Source: Sporolactobacillus laevolacticus DSM 442
GTDB lineage: Bacteria; Bacillota; Bacilli; Bacillales; Sporolactobacillaceae
Assembly: GCF_000497245.1 (NCBI RefSeq)
Contig: NZ_AWTC01000003.1
Location: 116,656-180,655, forward strand
DNA length: 64,000 nucleotides
Direction: 5' to 3'
The notes under the pieces are model-generated. The model was given only the letters and a program-made list of their open reading frames with translations. It had not been told where the DNA came from and made no database searches. Position numbers and translations under genes: made by a program. The stretch's first letter is position 1. Every line of letters starts with the position of its first letter. Shown in pieces: positions 8,959 through 18,421 of the stretch.

Positions 8959-9401
8959 TTCCCTGCAACAAATTTTGGATCAATGACAATTTGAACATTA
9001 CCTTTCACTGCTTTAGCAATAACACAGTCTTGTTCGGCCTTATGGATACAGACAATCAAATGTTCTTGCAGAAGATTGGTGAGTGGAACGGACAAATAGA
9101 TAATTGGAAAATGGGTGACTTTTTCAACGTGAAGGCCACCTTTTTTAGTCACAAGTGCCTCGGTACGGATTTCGATGTGATCATATGCGATTGCCTCTTT
9201 TTTCAGCCGGATACCTAGTGTGATCATGTAGCAAGATGCTAGTGCACTGATTAGTAATTCGTCCGGGTTGGTACCAGTGCCTCGACCAGACATAGAAGAA
9301 TCAACAGAAATTGTGGTGTGCAAGCCATTGGTTTGGATCTGTCCTTCGCCGTCCCAGGAACCCTTCCATTCGCCATGCAATTCAAATTGAAAATCTGTCA
9401 T
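8955..9401 (-). CDS. OsmC-family peroxiredoxin-like protein
   Basis: About 148 residues. The OsmC/Ohr fold is shown by GTGTNPDELLISALASCYMI with its first conserved Cys (about residue 57) and a second Cys in HKAEQDCVIAKAVKG (about residue 125). In OsmC and Ohr these two Cys reduce organic hydroperoxides. The NPDELL and SALASC segments favour the OsmC/YhfA branch. I chose the ATG at 9401, not 9407, because the SD (gggggcg) is then 8 bases away. It stands alone on the minus strand. Confidence 0.85.
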   Translation of the reverse strand: MTDFQFELHGEWKGSWDGEGQIQTNGLHTTISVDSSMSGRGTGTNPDELLISALASCYMITLGIRLKKEAIAYDHIEIRTEALVTKKGGLHVEKVTHFPIIYLSVPLTNLLQEHLIVCIHKAEQDCVIAKAVKGNVQIVIDPKFVAGN

Positions 9402-9518
9402 AAACATCGCCCCCTTTGGTATATATAGGGTAAAAGAAAGGACATGCGTTTAACGTTATCGTAGCATAGTTCATGCAGGTAGCGGCGGAAAAATGCTTGC
9501 GTTTTTGGGGGGATAAGC

Positions 9519-10166
9519 ATGAAGCTGCAACAGAGCAGCAGAAAATCTATGATTCTATGGCTGTGGCTGACACTCACGTGTGTATTTATCTTTCTTGTTT
9601 TAGTATTGGCTATTCGGCAGCCATCTGTTCAGGCAATTGATAATCGACTGATCCAGTTGCTTGATCCGATCAGGAAACCGGCGGTCATTGCTTTTTTTAC
9701 AAAATTCACCGATTTTGGATCAAGTAATTTCCTAAATCCGTTAATTGTTTTATTCATGATCTATCTTTTATTCAGGAAAAAAATACTTGCATTCATTTTA
9801 TTACCGGCTGTTTATTTGTTGGAACGAGGCGCGAATGAGATTTTAAAAAATTGGGTCATGAGAGATCGTCCGGATCTTCCGCATCTTGTGCATGCAACAG
9901 GTTTCAGTTTTCCAAGTGGTCACGCGATGAATGCGTCGTCGGTTTACGGCATGCTGATTCTACTTATTTTGCCGCTGATCAGGAAACAATGGGCGCGTTA
10001 TGTTTGGGTAGCTATTAACCTGACGATGATTCTGCTAATTGGGTTCAGTCGGCCTTTTTTGCGCGTACATTACTTTACAGACATATGGGCGGGCTATTTC
10101 GCGGGCGTCTTTTTTGTCGCATTGTCGGCGATTACTCTTATTTTTGTATATAATAGAAAGCGTTGA
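9519..10166 (+). CDS. PAP2-family membrane phosphatase
   Basis: 215 residues with about five or six membrane helices. All three phosphatase motifs are present: KNWVMRDRP (C1), PSGHAMN (C2, catalytic His) and SRPFLRVHYFTDIWAG (C3, nucleophile His and Asp). Such enzymes remove phosphate from lipid pyrophosphates or phosphatidic acid at the outer membrane face; undecaprenyl-pyrophosphate (BcrC-like) and phosphatidylglycerol-phosphate are the common substrates and cannot be told apart here. The SD is gggggata. The start fits the first hydrophobic segment. Confidence 0.88.
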   Translation: MKLQQSSRKSMILWLWLTLTCVFIFLVLVLAIRQPSVQAIDNRLIQLLDPIRKPAVIAFFTKFTDFGSSNFLNPLIVLFMIYLLFRKKILAFILLPAVYLLERGANEILKNWVMRDRPDLPHLVHATGFSFPSGHAMNASSVYGMLILLILPLIRKQWARYVWVAINLTMILLIGFSRPFLRVHYFTDIWAGYFAGVFFVALSAITLIFVYNRKR

Positions 10167-10205
10167 TACTAAATCACACTGAAAGCATAAGGACGGAGGA
10201 TTTTA

Positions 10206-10643
10206 ATGAAAAAAGGTTCTATTACAATGGAAAATGGACAAGTGATTACCATTGATTTTTTTCCAGAAGCAGCACCAAATACAGTTGTGAACTTTGAGAA
10301 ACTGGCGAATTCAGGTTTTTATGATGGGGTAACTTTCCACCGTGTAATCCCAGGATTTGTCAGCCAGGGCGGCGACCCGACCGGCACCGGAATGGGTGAC
10401 GCCGGTTATACCATTAAATGTGAGACAGATGGAAATCCACATAAACATATTGCCGGAGCGTTGTCGATGGCGCATGCCGGACGTGATACCGGCTCCTGCC
10501 AATTTTTCATTGTTCATGAACCACAGCCGCATTTGGATGGCGTTCACACGGTTTTTGGACAAGTCACAAGTGGGCTGGACACCGTCCTTGCGATGAGAAA
10601 CGGCGATGTGATGAAAGAAGTTAAAGTCTGGGACGAAGAATAA
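10206..10643 (+). CDS. ppiB: Peptidyl-prolyl cis-trans isomerase, cyclophilin type
   Basis: 145 residues with no signal peptide, so cytoplasmic. Signature segments are [19 protein letters not shown] (about residues 38-56, with the catalytic Arg) and GSCQFFIV near residue 97. It speeds Xaa-Pro bond rotation in folding proteins. The SD ggacggagg is strong. It is separated by 18 bases from the next gene, with which it probably forms an operon. Confidence 0.95.
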   Translation: MKKGSITMENGQVITIDFFPEAAPNTVVNFEKLANSGFYDGVTFHRVIPGFVSQGGDPTGTGMGDAGYTIKCETDGNPHKHIAGALSMAHAGRDTGSCQFFIVHEPQPHLDGVHTVFGQVTSGLDTVLAMRNGDVMKEVKVWDEE

Positions 10644-10661
10644 TTCGGGAGGCGCTTTCTA

Positions 10662-10952
10662 ATGCCAATCAGTAATGTAGGTCTTCAAATCCTGCCTTTT
10701 TCAAAAGAAAAGGATACGTATGATTTGGTCGATGAAGCTATTAAAGTGATTCAGCAATCCGGGGTTAAGTATGAAGTCACAGCACTTGAAACTATTCTTG
10801 AAGGCGAACTCGATGAATTACTTGATGTGGTGAAAAAAACCGTGTACGCGACTGTTGAAGCAGGCGCCGATGAAGTGGCGGCGGAGGTCAAAATCCATTT
10901 TCGACCCCAAGGCACCTCGATCGAGGAAAAAGTAGGGAAATATCGGAAATAA
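10662..10952 (+). CDS. MTH1187/YqgV-family thiamine-binding-like protein
   Basis: 96 residues, full length for the DUF77/MTH1187 family. The N-terminus NVGLQILPFSKEKDTYDLVD and KIHFRPQGTSIEEKVGKY at the C-terminus fit. Members fold as ferredoxin-like dimers or tetramers, and some bind thiamine, but the cellular role is unclear. SD cgggagg. A strong terminator follows at 10977. Confidence 0.85.
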   Translation: MPISNVGLQILPFSKEKDTYDLVDEAIKVIQQSGVKYEVTALETILEGELDELLDVVKKTVYATVEAGADEVAAEVKIHFRPQGTSIEEKVGKYRK

Positions 10953-10976
10953 ATGCATTGATTTTTAAAATATAGA

Positions 10977-11015
10977 AACCCTACAGAGAAAGTGAATTTC
11001 TCTGTGGGGTTTTTT
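10977..11015 (+). terminator. Rho-independent terminator after the YqgV-like gene
   Basis: A 15-bp stem with one G-U pair and a 5-nt loop ends in a run of six T's. Confidence 0.92.
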
Positions 11016-11078
11016 AAACAAAATAAACAATTGAAAATCGTGATGAAGATATTGCTAATAACGAAAGCACAGTAAAGA

Positions 11079-11106
11079 GGAACGAACGTTCCCTGTGTGA
11101 TATAAT
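11079..11106 (+). promoter_or_regulatory. Promoter of addBA-sbcDC with overlapping LexA (SOS) box
   Basis: GGAACGAACGTTCC at 11079-11092 matches the Bacillus LexA box CGAACRNRYGTTYC at 13 of 14 positions. It covers the -35 region of an extended -10 promoter (TGA-TATAAT, with TATAAT at 11101-11106). LexA bound here would block RNA polymerase, so the repair operon should be induced by DNA damage. The match is seen; repression is inferred. Confidence 0.75.
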
Positions 11107-11190
11107 AATTTCAACGATCAATTACGAATTATCCGCAACGTTTGACGCGAGACATATAAAGCTAATGAATTACGAAAAGGGGAGAAGATC

Positions 11191-14100
11191 ATGTCTGTAC
11201 GTTTTATTTTGGGACGACCGGGAACGGGGAAAACTTCGGACTGTCTTTCAGAAATTCGGACACGTCTGCGTGAGAATCCGGACGGAGCGCCGCTTATTTA
11301 TCTGGTGCCCGAACATATGACGTTCAGCATGGAATACACTCTAGCATCTACACAAGGATTGGATGGTATGACACGGCTTAATGTGTACAGCATGCCCCGG
11401 CTCGCCTTGAGAGTGCTGCAGCAAACGGGCGGGGCGACTAGGTTTCATTTGAATGAGACTGGCATTTCTATGCTGCTCCGTAAGATCGTCGAACAGAACA
11501 AAAATGATTTGCGACTGTTCCGTAAGGCTTCGCAACAGAACGGTTTTTATGATCTGCTGAGTGATACACTGATCGAATTTAAGCGTTTCTGTCTGGAGCC
11601 GGAGCAAATCGCAACTCAATCAATAGATATGGGAACAGGGAGCGCCGATCAACTGCTATTAAAGGACAAGCTTCACGATTTGTCATTGATCTACCAATCT
11701 TTCAACAAGGCGCTGGAAGGCAAGTATATTGATAGTGAAGATTACTTGAAATTGATGATTGAACACGTTGATGAAACAGAATTTCTGAAGCAATCGGAAG
11801 TGTGGATAGATGGGTTTCAAACCATGACCCCTCAAGAGCTTCTTGTCACGGAAAAATTAATGGCGACCTGCAAGAGGGTAACCATCGCACTGGGGACAGA
11901 TCAAGCTTACGAACGTGCTCCTGATGAATTTTCCTCGTTCAGGCATCCGGCGCTTCTTTTTATTCAACTGAGGGAACGCGCAGAAATGGATCAACAATTT
12001 ATTGAACCTATTATTCTAAAAAAAGCAGTTCTAAGACCGGAAACAGAAGCTTTAAAAAATCTTAATCTGCATTTTGGACAGTATCCGACTCAGTCGAGTG
12101 AAAAGACGGAAGGTGTTATTCTAACAGAAGCAGCAAATCGTCGTGAAGAAGTAGAACAGGCTGCTCGCAACATCCTTACCCGTGCTCGCACACATGGTGA
12201 CCGTTTTCGTGAAATGACCGTGCTGGTTCGTAACCTGGCTGATTATCGCGACTTAATTGAGACGATTTTTAAAGATTATGAGATTCCTGTTTTTATCGAT
12301 CAGAAAAGTCCGATGAAGCATCATCCGCTCATCGAATTTATCCGTTCTGCCCTTGAAGCAATTCAACAGAACTGGCGCTACGAACCGATTTTTCGCTGTA
12401 TAAAAACTGATTTTCTGATTCCTCTTGATTATGATTTGAGTGATGCACGTGAAGGTATGGATCAATTAGAAAACTATGTGATCGCACGTGGCTATTATGG
12501 ACGAAAATGGACGGATGAAGCACCGTGGCGTTATCGAATCTATCGAGGACTTGAGGAAGAGACGAGACAACCGACAGAAGCTGAGATCGAAATAGAAAAG
12601 ACGATAAATCAGTACCGTCAACTCGTTGCCCGTTCTCTTGCTTCATTAGAGCAGCATGTGCAATCCGCGTCAACGGTCGCTCAGCGTTGCGCGGCACTCT
12701 ATAATTTCCTGGTTGAGATGGCCATTCCGGAAAAGCTGGAAAAAATGGTGATGAAGGCTGAAGAACAGCATAAGCTTTCTGAATCAAAAGCACATGGGCA
12801 GGCATGGAAAGCGGTTATCGATATGCTCGATCAATGTGTGGAAACTGCTGGTGACGAGCAAATGTCCTTGGATCTATTTGTGAAAATAATGGATACCGGT
12901 TTGGACACACTTGAATTCGCTATGGTTCCTCCCGCATTGGACCAAGTCTTGGTCGGCAGTCTTGATCGGATGCGCGCATCGGAATTGAAGGATGTATTTC
13001 TGCTTGGCGTGAACGAAGGTGTGTTGCCGGCAAAACCATCGGAGCAAGGCTTATTTTCGGGTGAAGATCGCGAGTTGCTTCAAGACAATGGAATAACGGT
13101 TGCTGATGGCGAGCGCGAACAGATGGCCGGTGAGAATGAGTTTATCTATCGTGCGCTGACACTTGCGAAAAATCGGCTCTACATCTCTTATCCGCTGGCC
13201 TCTGAGGATGGTGAATCTTTGCGGCCTTCACCGCTAATTGCGCGATTGCGACGCTTCTTCCCTAGCATGCCATTGAAACTGGCGCCTTCAGAACCGAGAA
13301 CGCTGGAGGATGCGGAGCAACTGGCTTTTATCAATACACCACGTAAGACAGTCAGCACCTTAGCTGCTCAAATTCGCGAATGGAAAAACGGTTATCCAAT
13401 CGCCGAACTGTGGTGGGATACGTACAACTGGTTCACTGTTCACCATGAATGGGGAAGCGCGGCACATATGGCACTTTCCGGGCTGTTTGCGCGTAATGAC
13501 GAACACTTGAGTCAAGAAGCGGCTCGCGAATTGTATGGACAGACAATCCAAACGAGTGTTTCTCGGATGGAAAAGTTCAATGCCTGTCCATTTTCACAAT
13601 TCGCTTCATATGGTTTAAATCTGAGAGAACGAGAAGTTTTCCAATTAGCTGCCCCTGATATCGGCCAATTGTTTCATATGGCAATCAAGCAAATGACCGT
13701 CCGAATTATGCAAAGGCATCGGAGTTGGGGTGATTTATCACTGGAAGAATGCGATCAATTGGCTTCCGATACAGTTTCCGAACTCGCTCCGAATCTTCAG
13801 CGCCAAATATTGACCAGTTCAAACCGTTACCGCTACCTTCAACACAAACTGGAGCAAGTGGTTGCTCGAGTTGCGCATGTTCTTCGCCGCCATGCACTGG
13901 CAAGCGGTTTTTCGCCGGTCAGTCTGGAATTGCCTTTCGGTCCTGGTCGCCCGCTGCCACCGCTCAGTTTTCCGCTCAATCATGGCGCTCAGATGGAAGT
14001 GGTCGGTCGAATTGATCGAGTCGATCAGGCGCGGGACGGTCAAGGTCGCTTGCTATTACGGATTATTGACTATAAATCTAGTACCAGAACCCTTGATCTC

Positions 14101-14688
14101 TCTGAAATTTATTACGGCCTTGCTCTCCAGATGCTAACTTACTTAGATGTGATTGTTACCTATTCAAAGCAATGGCTGGGAACGCAGGCTGAGCCTGCCG
14201 GTGTGCTCTATTTTCATGTGCATAATCCGGTTATGAACCTGACTGAGAAGCTTCCAGCGGATCAATTGGAGCGGGAGCTCTATAAGCATTTTAAAATGAA
14301 AGGCCTGCTGATAGAGGATAAAGAAGCGCTTATGCTTACCGATGAAGGCGCGGTTGGAAAACTTTCGGAAATTGCGCCTTTTGGCATCAAGCAAAACGGT
14401 GATTTCTATAAAAGCTCATCTCTTGCCGGAGAGAAAGAATTTAAGACACTTAGAAACTATACACGGCAAGTGATGACAGAGGTAGGATGCAAGATCATCG
14501 ATGGAGATGTGTCTATTACACCTTATAGAATGAATGGTCAAGTACCGTGTACCTACTGCCCATTCCGACCGGTTTGCCGGTTTGATCAGTCACAGCCTGG
14601 AAATCAGTACCGCTTGCTGAAAAAAATGCCGGATGATGTTGTACTGCAGAAATTGGTGGAGTCGGAGGAAACGCGTGATGAGCATTAA
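11191..14688 (+). CDS. addB: ATP-dependent helicase/nuclease subunit AddB
   Basis: 1165 residues, the usual length of AddB. Walker A is at the N-terminus (GRPGTGKT, residues 8-15). The C-terminal RecB-like nuclease domain carries the iron-sulfur cluster Cys residues: one in EKFNACPFSQFASYG (about residue 798) and three in CTYCPFRPVC (about 1120-1129). The nuclease motif RIIDYKSS is near residue 960. AddB cuts one strand and recognises Chi within the AddAB complex, which resects double-strand breaks for RecA. Its stop overlaps the start of addA by 11 bases. SD ggggagaag. Confidence 0.96.
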   Translation: MSVRFILGRPGTGKTSDCLSEIRTRLRENPDGAPLIYLVPEHMTFSMEYTLASTQGLDGMTRLNVYSMPRLALRVLQQTGGATRFHLNETGISMLLRKIVEQNKNDLRLFRKASQQNGFYDLLSDTLIEFKRFCLEPEQIATQSIDMGTGSADQLLLKDKLHDLSLIYQSFNKALEGKYIDSEDYLKLMIEHVDETEFLKQSEVWIDGFQTMTPQELLVTEKLMATCKRVTIALGTDQAYERAPDEFSSFRHPALLFIQLRERAEMDQQFIEPIILKKAVLRPETEALKNLNLHFGQYPTQSSEKTEGVILTEAANRREEVEQAARNILTRARTHGDRFREMTVLVRNLADYRDLIETIFKDYEIPVFIDQKSPMKHHPLIEFIRSALEAIQQNWRYEPIFRCIKTDFLIPLDYDLSDAREGMDQLENYVIARGYYGRKWTDEAPWRYRIYRGLEEETRQPTEAEIEIEKTINQYRQLVARSLASLEQHVQSASTVAQRCAALYNFLVEMAIPEKLEKMVMKAEEQHKLSESKAHGQAWKAVIDMLDQCVETAGDEQMSLDLFVKIMDTGLDTLEFAMVPPALDQVLVGSLDRMRASELKDVFLLGVNEGVLPAKPSEQGLFSGEDRELLQDNGITVADGEREQMAGENEFIYRALTLAKNRLYISYPLASEDGESLRPSPLIARLRRFFPSMPLKLAPSEPRTLEDAEQLAFINTPRKTVSTLAAQIREWKNGYPIAELWWDTYNWFTVHHEWGSAAHMALSGLFARNDEHLSQEAARELYGQTIQTSVSRMEKFNACPFSQFASYGLNLREREVFQLAAPDIGQLFHMAIKQMTVRIMQRHRSWGDLSLEECDQLASDTVSELAPNLQRQILTSSNRYRYLQHKLEQVVARVAHVLRRHALASGFSPVSLELPFGPGRPLPPLSFPLNHGAQMEVVGRIDRVDQARDGQGRLLLRIIDYKSSTRTLDLSEIYYGLALQMLTYLDVIVTYSKQWLGTQAEPAGVLYFHVHNPVMNLTEKLPADQLERELYKHFKMKGLLIEDKEALMLTDEGAVGKLSEIAPFGIKQNGDFYKSSSLAGEKEFKTLRNYTRQVMTEVGCKIIDGDVSITPYRMNGQVPCTYCPFRPVCRFDQSQPGNQYRLLKKMPDDVVLQKLVESEETRDEH

Positions 14689-17600
14689 ACCGAAAGAATC
14701 ACAATGGACCGATGCGCAATGGCGCGCCATTACTGAACAAGGACATGACTTGCTCGTGGCCGCTGCTGCAGGATCCGGGAAAACAGCTGTACTCGTTGAA
14801 CGTATTATTCAAAAAATGACTGATCCGGAACAACGTATAAATATTGATGATCTGCTGATTGTCACGTTCACGAAAGCCGCGGCTTCTGAAATGAGAGAAC
14901 GTATTGGCAAAGCATTGGACAAGCGACTGGCTGAGGAGCCTGAAAATTTATTTCTGAGACGGCAGCAGGGACTGCTTGGTAAGGCTTCAATTATGACACT
15001 GCATGCCTTTTGTATGTCGGTTGTGAAGCAATATTATTATTTTCTGGATTTGGATCCTGGTTTTCGATTGCTTGACGAAACAGAGGCGGCACTGCTGCGC
15101 GAAGAGGTATTAAATGAGCTTTTGGAAGACTATTACGCATCTGACAATTCTGAGTTTTATCACTTAGTCGACCGCTATTCAAGTGACCGAAGCGACGATG
15201 CGCTCAATCAGCTTCTTTTGCGTATCTATGAATTTTCAATGAGCCATCCGTGGCCGGAAATCTGGCTCGATCAGATGGCTGAAGCTTATCATGTAAATGG
15301 TAAGCAATCTATTGATCATTTTGAATGGGTCGAAGATTTGAAGAAAGCACTCTTCCAAGTGATTTCCGGTTCTCTGAACGCGCTGGAAGAAGCCATTCGT
15401 CTTTGCAGCGAACCAGATGGACCTGCCGTTTATGCCGACACATTGAATGATGATCTTCAAGAACTCCGAAGATTGCAGTCATTTTCCGGCTCAGACTGGG
15501 AAGTCATTCGTTCTGCGTTCTTGTCCATCTCATTTGGCAAACTGAAACCGATCAAAGCAAAGGATGCAGATGCGACGCTAAAGGATCAGGTTAAAAAAAC
15601 GCGCGATAAAATAAAAGCAAAAATTACTGATTTACAACAGCAATGGTTTTCACGCTCATCTGAAGAATGTCTCCAGGATCTCAATGAGATGGCACCATCA
15701 GTTGATCTGATCATTGAACTGGTTAAAGCATTTACAAAACAGTTTAAAAAGGAGAAGAGGCGTAAAGCCGTACTTGATTTTTCGGACTTAGAACATGAAT
15801 GCCTTGCTGTCTTAAGGGGAGAAGGCTCTACCTCGGAAGATGAGAAGCCTTCTGTCGTGGCTCAGCAGTTCCAAGCACGTTTTAATGAAGTGATGATTGA
15901 CGAGTACCAAGATACCAACCGCGTTCAAGAATCGATTATTCAGTTGATTACAAAAGACAGCAACTGCGGCGGCAATCTATTCATGGTGGGGGATGTCAAG
16001 CAAAGTATATATGGTTTCCGACTGGCAGAACCCGGATTGTTCATTGAAAAATATAAACGGTTCTCTTCGCCTGAAACAGATGGGCAAGTTATTGATCTTT
16101 CGAGTAACTTCCGAAGCAGGCAAGAAGTCATCGATGGAGCGAATTTCCTGTTCCGTCAGACCATGGATGAAGCAGTCGGCGGCGTGATTTACGATGCAGC
16201 TGCGGAACTGCGATGCGGAGCGAACTACCCTCAAGAGGATCGGCCGGTCGATTTGGAAATCATTGATCGGGCATCTTCGGATGAAGATTCGGCTGAGGAT
16301 ACGGATGACATGGATACTTCGGAATTAGAAGCGACAGCGATCGGTGATCGGATTCAAGCGATGATCGGTGATGGTGCATCACCTGCATTTCAGGTGTTTG
16401 ATCGCTCCCTTGGGCAAATGAGACCGGTTCGATTCCGCGATATAGCGATTCTGCTTCGTTCCGTAAGCACTTCTGCAGCGGTGATGAAGGATATTCTTGA
16501 TCGTCGCGGTATTCCCGCGTATGCAGAGTTGTCCAAAGGTTATTTTGACACAGTCGAGGTCTCTGTCATGCTTTCTGTTCTGCAAGTGATTGATAATCCG
16601 GATCAAGATATACCGCTTGCCGCATTGTTAAGATCACCAATTATCGGATTGAATGCAGATGAGCTATCTGACATTCGGATGGCGAATCGCGGCACAGGAT
16701 TTTATCAGGCGTTAAAAGTCTATGTAGGCGAGAATGATGATGAATTAGCAAAACGGTTAACAGTTCTCCTTAATAAAATTGACGAGTGGCGTAACTTTTC
16801 TAAAAATCATCCGGTTTCCGAACTCATCTGGCAAGTTTATCGCGACACCGGTTATTACGATTATGCAGGTGGATTAACTGGCGGAACGCAGCGGCAGGCC
16901 AATCTTAAAGCATTTTATGATCGGGCGCGGCAGTATGAAAAGACAACATTTCGCGGATTGTTCCGTTTTCTTCGCTTTATCGACCGAATGAGAGAAAACG
17001 GGGGTGATCTTGGCGAGGCGCGGGCACTTAGCGAACAGGAAGATGTCGTTCGGATTATGACGATCCATAAAAGTAAAGGGCTTGAATTCCCTGTTGTATT
17101 TGTCGCCGGAATGAATAAACGATTTAACTTGAGGGATACGGCAGAAGCGGCTTTGTTACACAAGGATCTGGGCTTTGGTACGAAATGGATTAATCCCGAT
17201 CTGCGTATGAGTGTGCCAACCTTACCGTATTTAGCGATAAAAGAGCGGATGAAAGCTGATGCGATTGCTGAGGAATTGCGTATTCTGTACGTTGCAGTGA
17301 CTCGGGCAAAAGAAAAATTAATTTTGCTCGGAACGGTAAAAGATGCCGAAAAACAGGCGGACAAGTATCGGATGTCGCTACATGTTCGTGACTGGCTTCT
17401 TCCAGAAGATGTACGTGCGGCTGCGTCCACCTTTTTCGACTGGGTGGTGCCGTCGGTTGCGCGACATCATTCCTCAGAATCACTTCATCAATTGATTGGT
17501 AATGATCCTGATATAACAGCGATTTCAGCAGATGATTCTTCTTGGACTATTCAGGTGATTGCTGCAACCGGCTTGTCACAGGGACAAGGAGAACAGCAAA

Positions 17601-18421
17601 AGATCAATAGAGATCGTCTGGTACGCCTTGAGAAGGGAAAGTCGGTCGTCTCTCATTCCGGTCTGCAGGATGAAGTGGCTGCAAGGCTTGAATGGACATA
17701 TCCTGAGCAAGCAGCGACGGCTTCAATGGCAAAGCAGACAGTAACTGAAATCAAAGCGCAGCAAGATTATTTCAGTGCAGGCACTGATGACCGGCTTATG
17801 GTTGACCAGGATCGTTTTTCTTCTATTAGCCGCGACCGTCCGCAGTTTCTCCAGAAATCCGCATTATCTGCCGCGGAAAGCGGAACAGCGCTGCACCTGC
17901 TCATGCAGCATTTGGACTTAAAGCGTGTCGCGAGCTTAGAACAAATTAAGGCACAAGGCCAGATGCTTGTCCAAAAAGAACTGATCACGGATGTGCAGGA
18001 ACGGAGCTTTGATTATGGCGCGGTAGAGGCATTCTTCCAGACAACGATTGGCAAAAAGATGCTATCTGCAGTGAAGATTACCCGTGAATGCCCATTCAGT
18101 CTGGCACTAGGTACAAATGAGGTTTATTCATTATGGAAAAGGTCAAAGCACCAAGAATCAGTGTTGGTACAAGGTGTTATTGACTGCATTATTGAAGATG
18201 AGGACGGGCTGATCCTGCTGGATTATAAAACCGATCATCTCTCTAGTCGCTTTGCAACAAAAGATGCAGCTGTTGAAGAATTAAAACGGCGCTACCAGAT
18301 GCAGCTTGGCATGTACCGCCGCGCAATCGAGCGGATTTGGAAACGAAAAGTTGCCAAGGTCGGTTTATATGCTTTTGATGGTGGATATTTTGTCGATCTG
18401 ACAAATGGGGAGGAACACTAA
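14678..18421 (+). CDS. addA: ATP-dependent helicase/nuclease subunit AddA
   Basis: 1247 residues, UvrD/Rep-type helicase with a C-terminal nuclease. Walker A AAAGSGKTAVLVER is near residue 35; TFTKAAASEMRERI, EVMIDEYQDTN (Walker B), VMTIHKSKGLEF-like (RIMTIHKSKGLEFPVVFVAG) and YVAVTRAKE follow in helicase order. The nuclease motif ILLDYKTD is near residue 1183. The start at 14678 is preferred over 14633 because the SD (ggagg) is just before it and the N-terminus KESQWTDAQWRAI matches AddA. It overlaps addB by 11 bases and abuts sbcD as TAATG, so the two subunits are translationally coupled. Confidence 0.96.
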   Translation: MSIKPKESQWTDAQWRAITEQGHDLLVAAAAGSGKTAVLVERIIQKMTDPEQRINIDDLLIVTFTKAAASEMRERIGKALDKRLAEEPENLFLRRQQGLLGKASIMTLHAFCMSVVKQYYYFLDLDPGFRLLDETEAALLREEVLNELLEDYYASDNSEFYHLVDRYSSDRSDDALNQLLLRIYEFSMSHPWPEIWLDQMAEAYHVNGKQSIDHFEWVEDLKKALFQVISGSLNALEEAIRLCSEPDGPAVYADTLNDDLQELRRLQSFSGSDWEVIRSAFLSISFGKLKPIKAKDADATLKDQVKKTRDKIKAKITDLQQQWFSRSSEECLQDLNEMAPSVDLIIELVKAFTKQFKKEKRRKAVLDFSDLEHECLAVLRGEGSTSEDEKPSVVAQQFQARFNEVMIDEYQDTNRVQESIIQLITKDSNCGGNLFMVGDVKQSIYGFRLAEPGLFIEKYKRFSSPETDGQVIDLSSNFRSRQEVIDGANFLFRQTMDEAVGGVIYDAAAELRCGANYPQEDRPVDLEIIDRASSDEDSAEDTDDMDTSELEATAIGDRIQAMIGDGASPAFQVFDRSLGQMRPVRFRDIAILLRSVSTSAAVMKDILDRRGIPAYAELSKGYFDTVEVSVMLSVLQVIDNPDQDIPLAALLRSPIIGLNADELSDIRMANRGTGFYQALKVYVGENDDELAKRLTVLLNKIDEWRNFSKNHPVSELIWQVYRDTGYYDYAGGLTGGTQRQANLKAFYDRARQYEKTTFRGLFRFLRFIDRMRENGGDLGEARALSEQEDVVRIMTIHKSKGLEFPVVFVAGMNKRFNLRDTAEAALLHKDLGFGTKWINPDLRMSVPTLPYLAIKERMKADAIAEELRILYVAVTRAKEKLILLGTVKDAEKQADKYRMSLHVRDWLLPEDVRAAASTFFDWVVPSVARHHSSESLHQLIGNDPDITAISADDSSWTIQVIAATGLSQGQGEQQKINRDRLVRLEKGKSVVSHSGLQDEVAARLEWTYPEQAATASMAKQTVTEIKAQQDYFSAGTDDRLMVDQDRFSSISRDRPQFLQKSALSAAESGTALHLLMQHLDLKRVASLEQIKAQGQMLVQKELITDVQERSFDYGAVEAFFQTTIGKKMLSAVKITRECPFSLALGTNEVYSLWKRSKHQESVLVQGVIDCIIEDEDGLILLDYKTDHLSSRFATKDAAVEELKRRYQMQLGMYRRAIERIWKRKVAKVGLYAFDGGYFVDLTNGEEH